Assembly: GCF_023516615.1 (NCBI RefSeq)
Contig: NZ_JAMGBF010000001.1
Coordinates: 186,001 to 250,000 of the forward strand
Source of the DNA: Streptomyces panaciradicis
GTDB lineage: Bacteria > Actinomycetota > Actinomycetes > Streptomycetales > Streptomycetaceae
Reading direction: 5' to 3'
Length of the DNA: 64,000 bases
Part shown: in pieces, positions 27,443 to 36,445 of the stretch
Layout: every line of letters begins with the position of its first letter
Numbering within the stretch: position 1 is the first letter of the stretch
The notes under the pieces: generated by a model
The model's input: the letters and a program-made list of their open reading frames with translations, nothing else
Told to the model about the DNA's origin: nothing
Databases searched by the model: none
Translations under genes and position numbers: made by a program

Positions 27443-28498
27443 ATGACTAAATGTCGCATCGCGTATCTTGCGTGCACCGCAGCGATCCTCGGGGCGGGCC
27501 TCGGCGCCGCCCCACCGGACTCCGTACCCAGTACCCACCTGGTCTTCCCCGGCCAGTCCATCCAGAAGGCGGTGGACGCCGCCGCCCCCGGGGACACCGT
27601 GCTGGTGACCCCCGGCACCTACCACGAGAGCGTCAAGGTGACGACGCCTCACCTGACCCTGCGGGGCACGGGCCGTGAGACGGTCGTCGAACCGGGCACC
27701 GACAAGACGGGCGCCTGCGCTTCCCGGGGCAACGGCATCTGCGTGATCGGCGCCAGGGGCCACGACCTCCAGGGCGTCACCGTGGCCGACCTGACGGTCA
27801 CCGGCTTCGGCCACACCGGCGTCTTCGCCATGGCCACCGACCGCCTGACCGTGCGGAACGTGACCGCGGTGAAGAACGCCGTGTGGGGCATCGCCCAGGA
27901 GGGCTCGGTGCGCAGCGTGATCCGCTCCAACACCGCCCGGGACAACGGCGACGCGGGCCTCTTCCTCGCCAACACCATCACCCGGGAGGCGGGCGCCGCG
28001 GACACCCACGGCACCCGTGTGGAGCACAACCGCCTTCAGGGCAACCGGATCGGCATCACCGTCCGCCGCCTGCGCGACCTCTCCGTCGCCGGCAACCACC
28101 TCACCGGCAACTGCGCGGGCGTGATGATCGTCGGCGACGAGAACACGCCCAAGGCCGGTGACCTGACCGTCCGCGACAACCGCGTCGTGCGCAACAACAA
28201 GTCGTGCCCCAAGACGGCGCGGCTGCCCGCACTCCAGGGCTCCGGCATCGTCCTGACCGGCGCCGAGAGCACCCTCGTCACCCACAACACGATCCGCGAC
28301 AACGCCGGCGACTCGCCGCTGTCGGGCGGCATCGTGCTGTTCAAGAGCCTCGTGGGCGCCACCAGCGACAACAACCGCATCAAGGACAACGTGCTCCAGG
28401 GCAACGCCCCGGCCGACCTCGTCAACGGCGACCCCGGCAAGGGCAACACCTTCACCGGCAACAACTGCCGGGCGTCCCTGCCCGCGGGCCTGTGCTGA
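27443..28498 (+). CDS. Secreted right-handed parallel beta-helix protein
   Basis: A 351-residue protein from ATG 27443. A signal peptide (MTKCRIAYLACTAAILGAG) precedes the entry motif HLVFPGQSIQKAVDAAAPGDTVLVTPGTY, which is typical of NosD/pectate-lyase-like beta-helix proteins. About ten helical turns follow with repeated N..I..N..G patterns (IRSNTARDNGDAGLFL, VEHNRLQGNRIGITV, VTHNTIRDNAGD). Six or more cysteines may form disulfides outside the cell. No lyase catalytic triad is recognisable. It may be a structural or carbohydrate-binding exoprotein. The promoter side is AT-rich for this genome (CATAACGTATGGAATATG). Confidence 0.88.
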   Translation: MTKCRIAYLACTAAILGAGLGAAPPDSVPSTHLVFPGQSIQKAVDAAAPGDTVLVTPGTYHESVKVTTPHLTLRGTGRETVVEPGTDKTGACASRGNGICVIGARGHDLQGVTVADLTVTGFGHTGVFAMATDRLTVRNVTAVKNAVWGIAQEGSVRSVIRSNTARDNGDAGLFLANTITREAGAADTHGTRVEHNRLQGNRIGITVRRLRDLSVAGNHLTGNCAGVMIVGDENTPKAGDLTVRDNRVVRNNKSCPKTARLPALQGSGIVLTGAESTLVTHNTIRDNAGDSPLSGGIVLFKSLVGATSDNNRIKDNVLQGNAPADLVNGDPGKGNTFTGNNCRASLPAGLC

Positions 28499-28535
28499 CC
28501 GCCGTACCGTCCGACTCCAGGAAGGAGGGCGGCAC

Positions 28536-29564
28536 ATGACGACCGCCCAGACCGCCCCACCGCCCTCGATGCGGCTGCGGGAACTCGCCTTCGGGGCGGC
28601 CTGCGCCGCCGCCCTGCGCGCCGCGGCACGGCTCGGCGTCGCCGACGCCCTCGGCGAGGGCCCGATGGCCGCCGAGGACCTCGCCGCCGCGGTGAAGACC
28701 GAAGCGGCGCCGCTGCGGCGGCTGTTGCGGGCCCTGTCCTGCTACGGCGTCTTCGCCGAGCGGCCCGACGGGACGTTCGCGCACACCGACGTCTCCCGGC
28801 TGCTGCGCGAGGACGACCCGCACAGCCTGCGCGCCATCGTCCTGTGGTGCACCGAGCCGTGGACCTGGGACGCCTGGCCGAAGCTCGACGAGGCCGTGCG
28901 CAGCGGACGCAACGTCGTCCAGGACCTGTACGGCAAGGAGTTCTTCCAGTACCTCAACGAGGACGCGCCCGAGTCCGCGGACGTCTTCAACCGCGCCATG
29001 ACCACCTCCAGCAAGCAGTCCGCGAAGGAGGTCGCCGAGCTCCTCGATCTGTCCGGGAGTTCGTCGGTGGCCGACCTCGGGGGCGGCCAGGGGCACGTCG
29101 TGGCGAGCCTGCTGGAGAAGTACCCGTCGATGCGGGGCACCCTGCTCGACCTGCCGCAGGTGGTGGAGAACGCCGACCCCCGGCTGCGCGAGGGCGGCGC
29201 GCTCGCGGAGCGGGTGCAGATCCTGGGCGGCGACTGCCGGGTGTCGGTGCCGGTCAAGGCCGACACGTACATCATCAAGAACATCCTGGAGTGGGACGAC
29301 GAGAGCACGACCCGTCTCCTGCGCAACGTCCGCGAGGCCGGCGGGCCCGGGGCCAGGGTCGTGGTCATCGAGAACCTCGTCGACGACACGCCCTCCATGC
29401 GGTTCAGCACCGCCATGGACCTGTTGCTGCTGCTCAACGTCGGCGGGGCGAAGCACACCACCGAGAGCATGGTGAACCGGATCACCGCGGCCGGGCTGGT
29501 CATCGACGACATCAGCCCCGTCAACCCCTACCTGCACGCCTTCGACTGCCACGTCCCGGGCTGA
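28536..29564 (+). CDS. SAM-dependent O-methyltransferase (plant-type family 2)
   Basis: A 342-residue enzyme with GGAAGGAGG upstream of ATG 28536. The N-terminal winged-helix dimerisation domain (LRELAFGAACAAALRAAARLGVADAL) is followed by the SAM-binding fold: VADLGGGQGHVVASLLEKYP, LLDLPQVVENADP, the GGDCRVSVPV and YIIKNILEWDDESTTRLLRN motifs, and KHTTESMVNRITAAGLVID. Polyketide tailoring methyltransferases of this kind include TcmN- and CarminomycinOMT-like enzymes. It is convergent with the whiE-like cluster and separated from it by a strong bidirectional hairpin, so it may O-methylate the spore pigment, but this is inference. Confidence 0.92.
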   Translation: MTTAQTAPPPSMRLRELAFGAACAAALRAAARLGVADALGEGPMAAEDLAAAVKTEAAPLRRLLRALSCYGVFAERPDGTFAHTDVSRLLREDDPHSLRAIVLWCTEPWTWDAWPKLDEAVRSGRNVVQDLYGKEFFQYLNEDAPESADVFNRAMTTSSKQSAKEVAELLDLSGSSSVADLGGGQGHVVASLLEKYPSMRGTLLDLPQVVENADPRLREGGALAERVQILGGDCRVSVPVKADTYIIKNILEWDDESTTRLLRNVREAGGPGARVVVIENLVDDTPSMRFSTAMDLLLLLNVGGAKHTTESMVNRITAAGLVIDDISPVNPYLHAFDCHVPG

Positions 29565-29571
29565 CCGGGCC

Positions 29572-29627
29572 CACACACACCGGTCGCCGGACCCGCGGCG
29601 CTGCGGGTCCGGCGACCGGTGTGTGTG
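29572..29627. terminator. Very strong bidirectional terminator
   Basis: A perfect 25-bp inverted repeat (29572-29596 with 29603-29627, loop GGCGCT) sits between the convergent methyltransferase gene and the pigment cluster and ends both. Confidence 0.93.
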
Positions 29628-29632
29628 CGTGG

Positions 29633-29965
29633 TCAGCCGGCCGGGTCGCGCTCCCAGAGGTAGAAGCGCTGGGCCATGGCGTCCTTGGGGGAGCGCCAGG
29701 TCTCGGGGTCGTACGCGCTGACGTACGAGGCGAGACGTTCGCTGACGTCCCGGAACTCCGGGTGGTCGACGACCTTGGCGATGGCGGGTCCGGGATCGCG
29801 CTCGGACTCCACGAGATGCATGTACACGTCGCCGAACTGGAACAGGCTGCGCCGGACGACTCCTACGAGGTGCGGCAGCTCGCCCCGGTCGGACTCCGCG
29901 AAGATCTTGGCGATGTCCGGAGCCGAGCCCGGGGCCATCCGGGCGACGATCAGCGCCTGGTGCAT
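29633..29965 (-). CDS. TcmI-family polyketide cyclase (WhiE ORFVII-like)
   Basis: A 110-residue protein with the TcmI cyclase fold: MHQALIVARMAPGSAPDIAKIF, GVVRRSLFQFGDVYMHLVES, then a C-terminal helix and SPKDAMAQRFYLWE. The family closes late rings on aromatic polyketides. It is the last gene of the seven-gene pigment operon and starts 17 bases downstream of the aromatase/cyclase stop. By order and family it corresponds to whiE ORFVII. Confidence 0.93.
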   Translation of the reverse strand: MHQALIVARMAPGSAPDIAKIFAESDRGELPHLVGVVRRSLFQFGDVYMHLVESERDPGPAIAKVVDHPEFRDVSERLASYVSAYDPETWRSPKDAMAQRFYLWERDPAG

Positions 29966-29984
29966 GGGAGGTTCTCCGTCCGGC

Positions 29985-30723
<739 letters not shown>

Positions 30724-30756
30724 GCGGTGGTTCTCCTTCGCTGGTGTGACGGTTTC

Positions 30757-31998
30757 TCAGGCGGCGCCGTGCCGCAGCACGAGCGCCGAGTTCGACCCCA
30801 TGAGCCCTCGGCTGAGGACCAGCGCCGTGCGCGGCTCGGCGGCGCGGGCCGCGCCGGTCACGAGGTCGAGGTCGTGGCAGACGTCGAAGACGTTCGGGGT
30901 GGGCGGGATGACGCCGTGGCGCATCGCCAGCACCGCCGCCGCGACGTCCAGCACGGGCGCGGCCCCGTAACCCCGGCCGATCCCGGTCTTCGGCGCGGTG
31001 ACCGGCACCCGCCGGCCGTGCGCGCCGAACACGTCGGCGATCGCCAGGGCCTCGGCCCGGTCGGCCTCCGGCACGCCCAGGGCGTCGGCGAAGACCACGT
31101 CGATCTCCTCCGGCGCGCAGCGGGCCTCGGCCAGGGCGCCGCGGATGGCGTGCGCGAGCCCCTCCCGCGACCGCTCCCAGCGGCCGGCCCCGGTGAACGT
31201 CGCCGCGTGCCCGGCGATCCGGGCCCGCACCTCGGCACCGCGCTCGCGGGCCGACCCCTCGTCCTCCACCACCAGCATCGCGCCGCCCTCGGCGGGCACG
31301 AACCCGCAGGCCGCGGAGGTGAAGGGGCGGTAGGCGCGGGTCGGGTCCTCCTCGGTGCTCAGCTCCGGATAACCGAGCTGGCACACCACCGAGTAGGGGG
31401 CGAGCGGCGCCTCCGTGGAGCCCGCCACCAGCACGTCGGTGCCACGGCGCACCGCGCGTGCCGCGTGCGCCAGGGCGTCCAGGCCGCCCGCCTCGTCGGA
31501 GGCGACCACACCGCAGGGGCCCTTGAAGCCACGGCGGATGGAGATCTGGCCGGTGCTGGCGGCGTAGAACCAGGCGATCGACTGGTACGGGCCGACGAAC
31601 CGGCTGCCCTTGCCCCACAGCTGCTGCAGTTCCCGCTGGCCGAACTCGCCGCCGCCGGAGCCGGCCGCGGTGACCACGCCGACCGAGAACGGAGCCTCGT
31701 CGGTGTCGGCCCGGCCGAGCCCGGCGTCGTCCAGCGCGCGGTCGGCGGCGGCCAGCGCGAAGTGCGTGAAGCGGTCGGTCTGCACGAGATACCGCTCCTC
31801 GACCGCCGTGGCGGCCTCGAAGTCCCGGATCTCACCGGCCACCCGCAGCGGCAGGTGCTCACAGCCCTCGCGGGTGACCCGGCCGAGGACGCTGAGGCCC
31901 GCCTCGGTGGACTTCCAGAAGGCGTCCGTGCCGTTGCCGTTGGGCGCGACCACGCCGATTCCGGTGACGGCGACACGCCGTGGATACGGTTCGCTCAT
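30757..31998 (-). CDS. Chain length factor, KS-beta (WhiE ORFIV-like)
   Basis: A 413-residue ketosynthase-like protein from ATG 31998 ([11 protein letters not shown]). The position of the active-site Cys is replaced by Glu169 ([13 protein letters not shown]), where KS-alpha has Cys169. Most chain length factors have Gln here. It pairs with KS-alpha, decarboxylates malonyl-ACP and sets chain length; whiE-type factors make long chains (dodecaketides). Its ATG overlaps the KS-alpha stop (ATGA), giving coupled equimolar synthesis. Confidence 0.94.
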   Translation of the reverse strand: MSEPYPRRVAVTGIGVVAPNGNGTDAFWKSTEAGLSVLGRVTREGCEHLPLRVAGEIRDFEAATAVEERYLVQTDRFTHFALAAADRALDDAGLGRADTDEAPFSVGVVTAAGSGGGEFGQRELQQLWGKGSRFVGPYQSIAWFYAASTGQISIRRGFKGPCGVVASDEAGGLDALAHAARAVRRGTDVLVAGSTEAPLAPYSVVCQLGYPELSTEEDPTRAYRPFTSAACGFVPAEGGAMLVVEDEGSARERGAEVRARIAGHAATFTGAGRWERSREGLAHAIRGALAEARCAPEEIDVVFADALGVPEADRAEALAIADVFGAHGRRVPVTAPKTGIGRGYGAAPVLDVAAAVLAMRHGVIPPTPNVFDVCHDLDLVTGAARAAEPRTALVLSRGLMGSNSALVLRHGAA

Positions 31999-33263
31999 CG
32001 TCTTGGCTCCCTCGACCGGGACAGGACCACCGCCGACTGGAAGCCCCCGAACCCGCTGCCCACGGACAGCACGCTGTCCAGCCGGCGTTCGCGGGCCGTG
32101 CGCGGGACGTAGTCCAGGTCGCACTCGGGGTCCGGGGTCTCGTAGTTCGCGGTGGGCGGTACGACCTGGTGGGCCAGGGCCAGCACGCAGGCGACGACCT
32201 CTATCGCGCCGATCGCGCCCAGGGAGTGGCCCACCATGGACTTGATGGAGCTCATCGGGGTGTCGTAGGCGTGCGGGCCCAGCGCCCGCTTGACCGCCGC
32301 CGTCTCGTGCCGGTCGTTCTGCTGGGTGCCCGACCCGTGCGCGTTGACGTAGTCGATCGCCGTCGGGTCGAGCCGGGCGTGGTCGAGGGCGTCCTCGATG
32401 GCGCGGGCCATCTCCAGTCCCTCGGTGGTCAGACCGGTCATGTGGTAGGCGTTGCCGAAGGTGGCGTAGCCGCTGAGCTCGCAGTACACGTGCGCGCCTC
32501 GGGCTCGCGCGTGCTCCAGCTCCTCCAGGACGAGTACGGCGCCGCCCTCGCCCATGACGAAGCCGTTGCGCTCGGCGTCGAAGGGGCGGGAGGCGTGGGC
32601 CGGGTCGTCGTTGTTGGGGGAGGTGGCCTTGATCGCGTCGAAGCACGCCATGGTGATCGGGGAGATCGGCGAGTCCGAGGCGCCGGCTATGCAGACGTCG
32701 GCCCGGCCCTCCTCGATGGTGTGGAAGGCGTAGCCCACCGCGTCCAGGCCGGAGGTGCAGCCCGTGGAGACCGTCTGCACCGGCCCGCCCGCGCCGAACC
32801 GTTCCGCCACCGTCGCGGCGAGGGTGCTCGGCGCGAACGCGCGCTGCAGGTGCGGGCCGGCCTCCCGGTGGTCGACGTCCCAGCGCTGCCCGCCGTGGCT
32901 GACCAGGACGTAGTCGTGCTCCAGCCGGGTGGTCCCGCCGACCGCGGTGCCGAGCGACACCCCGACCCGCCAGGGATCCTCCCGGCCGAGGTCGAGACCC
33001 GCGTCCCGCACCGCCTCCTCGCCCGCCACCAGGGCGAACTGGATGTAGCGGTCGCAGCGCGCGACCTGCTCGGGGTCCAGCCCGTACGCGCCGGGCTCGA
33101 AGTCGCACTCGGCGGCGATCCGCGACCGCAGCCCGGACGGGTCGAAGAACGTGATGCCCCGGGTCGCGGTGCGCCCCTCGGCCAGCAGGTTCCAGAACGC
33201 CGGTACGCCGATGCCGCCGGGTGCGACGATGCCTATGCCGGTGACCGCGACGCGCCGGCTCAT
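31995..33263 (-). CDS. Beta-ketoacyl synthase KS-alpha (WhiE ORFIII-like)
   Basis: A 422-residue ketosynthase from ATG 33263. Catalytic Cys169 lies in [15 protein letters not shown], and the two active-site His are in [16 protein letters not shown] and [15 protein letters not shown]. It condenses malonyl units on the ACP together with KS-beta to make an aromatic polyketide backbone. It overlaps the cupin gene upstream and KS-beta downstream by ATGA junctions. Family, order and partner genes fit a spore-pigment (whiE-type) minimal PKS. Confidence 0.96.
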   Translation of the reverse strand: MSRRVAVTGIGIVAPGGIGVPAFWNLLAEGRTATRGITFFDPSGLRSRIAAECDFEPGAYGLDPEQVARCDRYIQFALVAGEEAVRDAGLDLGREDPWRVGVSLGTAVGGTTRLEHDYVLVSHGGQRWDVDHREAGPHLQRAFAPSTLAATVAERFGAGGPVQTVSTGCTSGLDAVGYAFHTIEEGRADVCIAGASDSPISPITMACFDAIKATSPNNDDPAHASRPFDAERNGFVMGEGGAVLVLEELEHARARGAHVYCELSGYATFGNAYHMTGLTTEGLEMARAIEDALDHARLDPTAIDYVNAHGSGTQQNDRHETAAVKRALGPHAYDTPMSSIKSMVGHSLGAIGAIEVVACVLALAHQVVPPTANYETPDPECDLDYVPRTARERRLDSVLSVGSGFGGFQSAVVLSRSREPRR

Positions 33264-33703
33264 GACGCGACCCGATCTCGTCCGGCCACCGGGGCGGCGT
33301 CCGTCTCCTCGGTGTCCACGTGCCCGAGCGGCGGGGTCGGCGCCAGCGGGCCGAGGTGGAAGACGAGACGGGCCTCGACGTTGCCCACGTTGCGGAAGCG
33401 GTGGCGCATGTGGGCGGGGATCATCAGCCCCTGCTCGGGCTGCAGCGGGTGGGCCTCGCCGTCGAGGTCCACCTCCAGCTGCCCGCACAGGACGTACACG
33501 AACTCCTCGGAGTACGGGTGGTAGTGCTCACCGATGCGGTCGCCGGGCTGCACGATGGCCACACCCATGAAACCGCTGGTCGAGCCGACCGTGGCGGGGG
33601 TGAGCAGGGCGCGCAGATCGCCGCCACGGCGGGTGTTGGGCTCGATCTCGCTCAGAGCCACGATTCTGGGAAGGGAAGTGGTCACGACAGTGCTCCGATT
33701 CAT
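33260..33703 (-). CDS. Cupin-fold protein (WhiE ORFII-like)
   Basis: A 147-residue single-domain cupin with the metal-binding motifs [19 protein letters not shown] (His, His, Glu) and [13 protein letters not shown] (His). In whiE-type clusters this conserved gene precedes KS-alpha; it is thought to act as a cyclase or oxygenase helper on the nascent polyketide. Its stop overlaps the KS-alpha start (ATGA). Confidence 0.93.
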   Translation of the reverse strand: MNRSTVVTTSLPRIVALSEIEPNTRRGGDLRALLTPATVGSTSGFMGVAIVQPGDRIGEHYHPYSEEFVYVLCGQLEVDLDGEAHPLQPEQGLMIPAHMRHRFRNVGNVEARLVFHLGPLAPTPPLGHVDTEETDAAPVAGRDRVAS

Positions 33704-33747
33704 GCGCTGCGCGGGCGGGTGGGTCAGTGGCCGTCGCGGTCGACCGG

Positions 33748-34845
33748 TCAGGCGTCGGGCGAACGGCGGTCGGTGACGAGGTCCATGCGCGCGGCCTCGA
33801 GCACGCGCGCCGGGTCGCCGTCCGGGAACGTGGTCAGCTCGGCCACCTGCCCGGGGTCGGACAGGCCGAGGAACGGCGCGGGGACGGCGGTGTCGAGCGC
33901 GCCGCGCACGTCGATCAACCGGACAACGATGTCGTCGCGCTGGAAGATCGTGCTGCGCACGACCGGGCCGTGCGGGTCGTCCGCCGCCGCCGTGTCCTGC
34001 CGGGCGAGCACCTCGGCCAGTCGCATCCCCTGTCCCGGACGGGCCGGGTAGTACAGGGCGTGCCGCTCGACGGGCGTGTTGTGCGCCTCCGCCGTCACGT
34101 GGTGCACGGCGGGCAGGGCCGCACGGGTGAAGAACATCCGGGCCGACTCGGGGTCGTCGAGATCCCGGTCCTGCTCCAGATAGGGGTTGATGGCCTCCTC
34201 CACGGCGCGGACCTCGGGCTGGCGGGCGACGTGGCGCAGCGCGGCGAGCAGGTCGCCCTTGACCTCCACGGCCCGCACCACCCGGTTGCCGTGCATGAAC
34301 AGGGACGTACGGCACAGCCGGGTGCTGTCGTCGACCCGGGGCTCGGGGGAGGCGTAGTCGGAGAGGATCTTCTTGACCTGCTCCTCGCTGCCCGGCTTGA
34401 CGGTGAAGGTGAGCGCGTGCCGGATCACACCGTCGCCGATGCGGGGCATGCTCTGCAGCCGGCGCTCGTCGTCCGCGGCGGGTCCGCCGGTCTCGCGGAC
34501 GACGTGGAAGCGTAGCGACCGCGTGTCCCGCACGCAGCTGTGCAGCGGCTCCACCATCCGCACGTGCTCTTCGCTGTTGACCCAGGCGAGGAACGGCGGG
34601 GCGCTCTCCCACTCGCTGGTGATCAGCCACTGGGAGGGGTTCTCGATGGACTGGCACAGCTGGTCGCTGACGTGTCCGGGGACGGAGGCGACCTGGTGGC
34701 ACAGCTGCTCGTAGGCCTCCAGGAACTGCTGCTGGGCGCCGTCGTAGACGTCCACGAGCAGCACGACCCGCAGGCGGGAGCCGTCGAACACGGACTGGGA
34801 CACGCGGGGCGATGCCTGGGGGGCACGTTCGGACGTGGTGGTCAT
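33748..34845 (-). CDS. WhiE ORFI-like monooxygenase/cyclase family protein
   Basis: A 365-residue protein from ATG 34845, with AAGGAG about 11 bases upstream. The N-terminal domain ([25 protein letters not shown]) and central domain ([19 protein letters not shown]) look like ferredoxin-like antibiotic-monooxygenase (ABM) folds in tandem, and the C-terminal part ([19 protein letters not shown]) is a third such domain. SchA/CurD/WhiE ORFI proteins have this architecture. The biochemical role in pigment maturation is uncertain. First gene of the seven-gene pigment operon. Confidence 0.88.
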   Translation of the reverse strand: MTTTSERAPQASPRVSQSVFDGSRLRVVLLVDVYDGAQQQFLEAYEQLCHQVASVPGHVSDQLCQSIENPSQWLITSEWESAPPFLAWVNSEEHVRMVEPLHSCVRDTRSLRFHVVRETGGPAADDERRLQSMPRIGDGVIRHALTFTVKPGSEEQVKKILSDYASPEPRVDDSTRLCRTSLFMHGNRVVRAVEVKGDLLAALRHVARQPEVRAVEEAINPYLEQDRDLDDPESARMFFTRAALPAVHHVTAEAHNTPVERHALYYPARPGQGMRLAEVLARQDTAAADDPHGPVVRSTIFQRDDIVVRLIDVRGALDTAVPAPFLGLSDPGQVAELTTFPDGDPARVLEAARMDLVTDRRSPDA

Positions 34846-34948
34846 CCTGCGCACATCTCCTTCTCGGGGGATTGCTTCTCGGCGTTCTCGATCCTGTGCC
34901 CGTCCTGTGCGGCGCGCGACTCGCGTGAATCACGCGGGTGACCGTGGC

Positions 34949-35629
34949 TCACACCAGGTGCGCGAAGACGACCAGGTTGTCGGTGTAGTCCCGCACCGTT
35001 CGGTCGTAGTCGCCCGCACAGGTGATGAGGCGTGCCTCGGCCCGCGGGGTGTCGCCGTAGACGCGGTCGCTGGGGAAGTCCGCCTTGGAGAAGGTCTCCG
35101 CGCTGTCGACCCGGAAGGTGGCGGTACGGCCGTCGGCGCGCTCCACGGAGAAGACGTCGTCCTTGCGCAGTTCGCTCAGGCCGGCGAAGACGGCGGCCGA
35201 CGTCTTGGTGTCGACGTGCCCCGCGATCACCGCCGTGCCCGTCTCCCCGGGCGCGGCACCGTCGGCGTACCAGCCGACGAGGTTGGTGTCGGCGGCCGGC
35301 GGCGGCTGGAGCTGCCCGGTGGCGCCGAGGGACAGGTCGGTGAAGGGCGCGTCCACGCCGATCTTCGGGATCAGCAGACGCACCGGCCTCGACCAGGGCA
35401 GATGCGGTCCCGCCGAGCTTCCCGAGGGAGCCGCCCGGGCGGGCGGGGCCGATACGGCGGCGTGGTCCGCGCGCGGTGCGCGGGAGGTGCCGGGCGCGGG
35501 GTCGTGGCCCGTGAACAGGGCGATGGCCAGGAGCAGCCCGGCCGCGGCCCAGATCATCACGGGGCTCGTGCGCGAGCTCGCGCCGGGGGCCGGGTCGTCG
35601 CCGGAGGGAGGAGAGGAAGGGGCTGCCAT
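34949..35629 (-). CDS. Class F sortase
   Basis: A 226-residue transpeptidase from ATG 35629; a GTG at 35641 is an alternative. Membrane anchor residues about 24-40 (VMIWAAAGLLLAIALF). The catalytic residues are visible: His138 (VIAGHVDTKT), Cys204 in the TLxTC-like LITCAGDYD and Arg213 (DRTVRDYTDN). Class F (SrtF) enzymes are actinobacterial, and their sorting motif is poorly known. The gene lies inside the pigment cluster, between the ORFI-like and FAD-hydroxylase genes, and downstream of a probable substrate gene. Confidence 0.93.
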   Translation of the reverse strand: MAAPSSPPSGDDPAPGASSRTSPVMIWAAAGLLLAIALFTGHDPAPGTSRAPRADHAAVSAPPARAAPSGSSAGPHLPWSRPVRLLIPKIGVDAPFTDLSLGATGQLQPPPAADTNLVGWYADGAAPGETGTAVIAGHVDTKTSAAVFAGLSELRKDDVFSVERADGRTATFRVDSAETFSKADFPSDRVYGDTPRAEARLITCAGDYDRTVRDYTDNLVVFAHLV

Positions 35630-35745
35630 CGGGAAGAACACCTCACTCGGACACGGCAGTCGAGCGGACGGGACGGGGGTGGGAGCGGCCGGGCCGCCAC
35701 GGGGGCGCGTGTGGCGGCCCGGGCCGCTATCGCGTCCGGCATGGC

Positions 35746-36261
35746 TCAGGCCAGGGTCGCGACGGTCTTCCTCCGCCGCGCCGCGAAGAGGCCGGCCCCG
35801 GCGAGGCCCAGGACGGCCAGGCCGCCCGCGGTCACCGTCGGCGTGGCGAGCGCGCCGCCACCGGTGTGCATGCCCCCGTGCGGCTTCTCGTGCTCACCGC
35901 TCCAGCCGCCCGAGTCGCTGGACGAGTCCTCGCCGTGCTTGCGGTAGGTGTCCGGGTCGAACCGGGGGTCGGAGGAGCCGCCGCCCCAGTTGTCGCCCTT
36001 GACGGCGGTCAGCGCCCCGCCACCCGTGTGCATGCCACCACGCGGTCCGTCGTGGCTGCCGTCCTTGTCGTGTTCCTTGCTCCAGGAGGAGGAGTCGTGC
36101 TCCTTGCCGGTGGAGGAGGACGAGTCGTGCTCCTTGCCGGTGGAGGAGGACGACGAGCTGTCCGGACTCCAGCCGCCGTCGGCCGCGTAGGCGCCGGGGG
36201 CGGTGATCGCCAGGACGGCCGAGGCCGCCGCGGTGGCCAGGAGCATGCGAGCAGAGCGCAT
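35746..36261 (-). CDS. Secreted Ser/His/Gly-rich protein, probable sortase substrate
   Basis: A 171-residue protein from ATG 36261, with GGAAGG upstream. A signal peptide (1-26, ending APGAYA) is followed by a Ser-rich low-complexity region with STGKEHDSSS units (residues 39-60). The decapeptide GGMHTGGGAL is present twice exactly (75-84 and 129-138). The C-terminus has a hydrophobic segment (VTAGGLAVLGLAGAGLFAA) and a basic tail (RRRK), the usual layout of a sortase substrate, but no LPxTG or LAxTG motif is present. The second HTGGGA sits exactly where a sorting motif should be. The sortase gene follows by 116 bases. Confidence 0.82.
   Translation of the reverse strand: MRSARMLLATAAASAVLAITAPGAYAADGGWSPDSSSSSSTGKEHDSSSSTGKEHDSSSWSKEHDKDGSHDGPRGGMHTGGGALTAVKGDNWGGGSSDPRFDPDTYRKHGEDSSSDSGGWSGEHEKPHGGMHTGGGALATPTVTAGGLAVLGLAGAGLFAARRRKTVATLA
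36092..36151. repeat. Tandem 30-bp repeat in the surface-protein gene
   Basis: Two exact 30-base copies (36092-36121 and 36122-36151) encode the repeated Ser-rich GKEHDSSSS units. An in-frame expansion is likely. Confidence 0.85.
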
Positions 36262-36394
36262 AGGTGGTTTTCCTTCCGTCGTGGCCTGGGCAGCTGGCGT
36301 GGTGTCAGCTGAGGTGACCCGGCCCCGACGTGAACCACCGTCAGCGCGGTGGCGCTCGGCCACCACTCAAGACGATCACGCGGGTGAACGGCAT

Positions 36395-36436
36395 GGGCCG
36401 GCCGGGCGGTGTCGCACCGCCCGGCCGGCCCTTTTT
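36395..36436. terminator. Hairpin with T run downstream of the FAD-hydroxylase gene
   Basis: A 17-bp perfect stem (36395-36411 with 36415-36431) and a 3-base loop. The T5 run is on the plus-strand side. It follows the minus-strand hydroxylase stop and separates it from the sortase cassette. Confidence 0.75.
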
Positions 36437-36445
36437 GCCCCGAGC

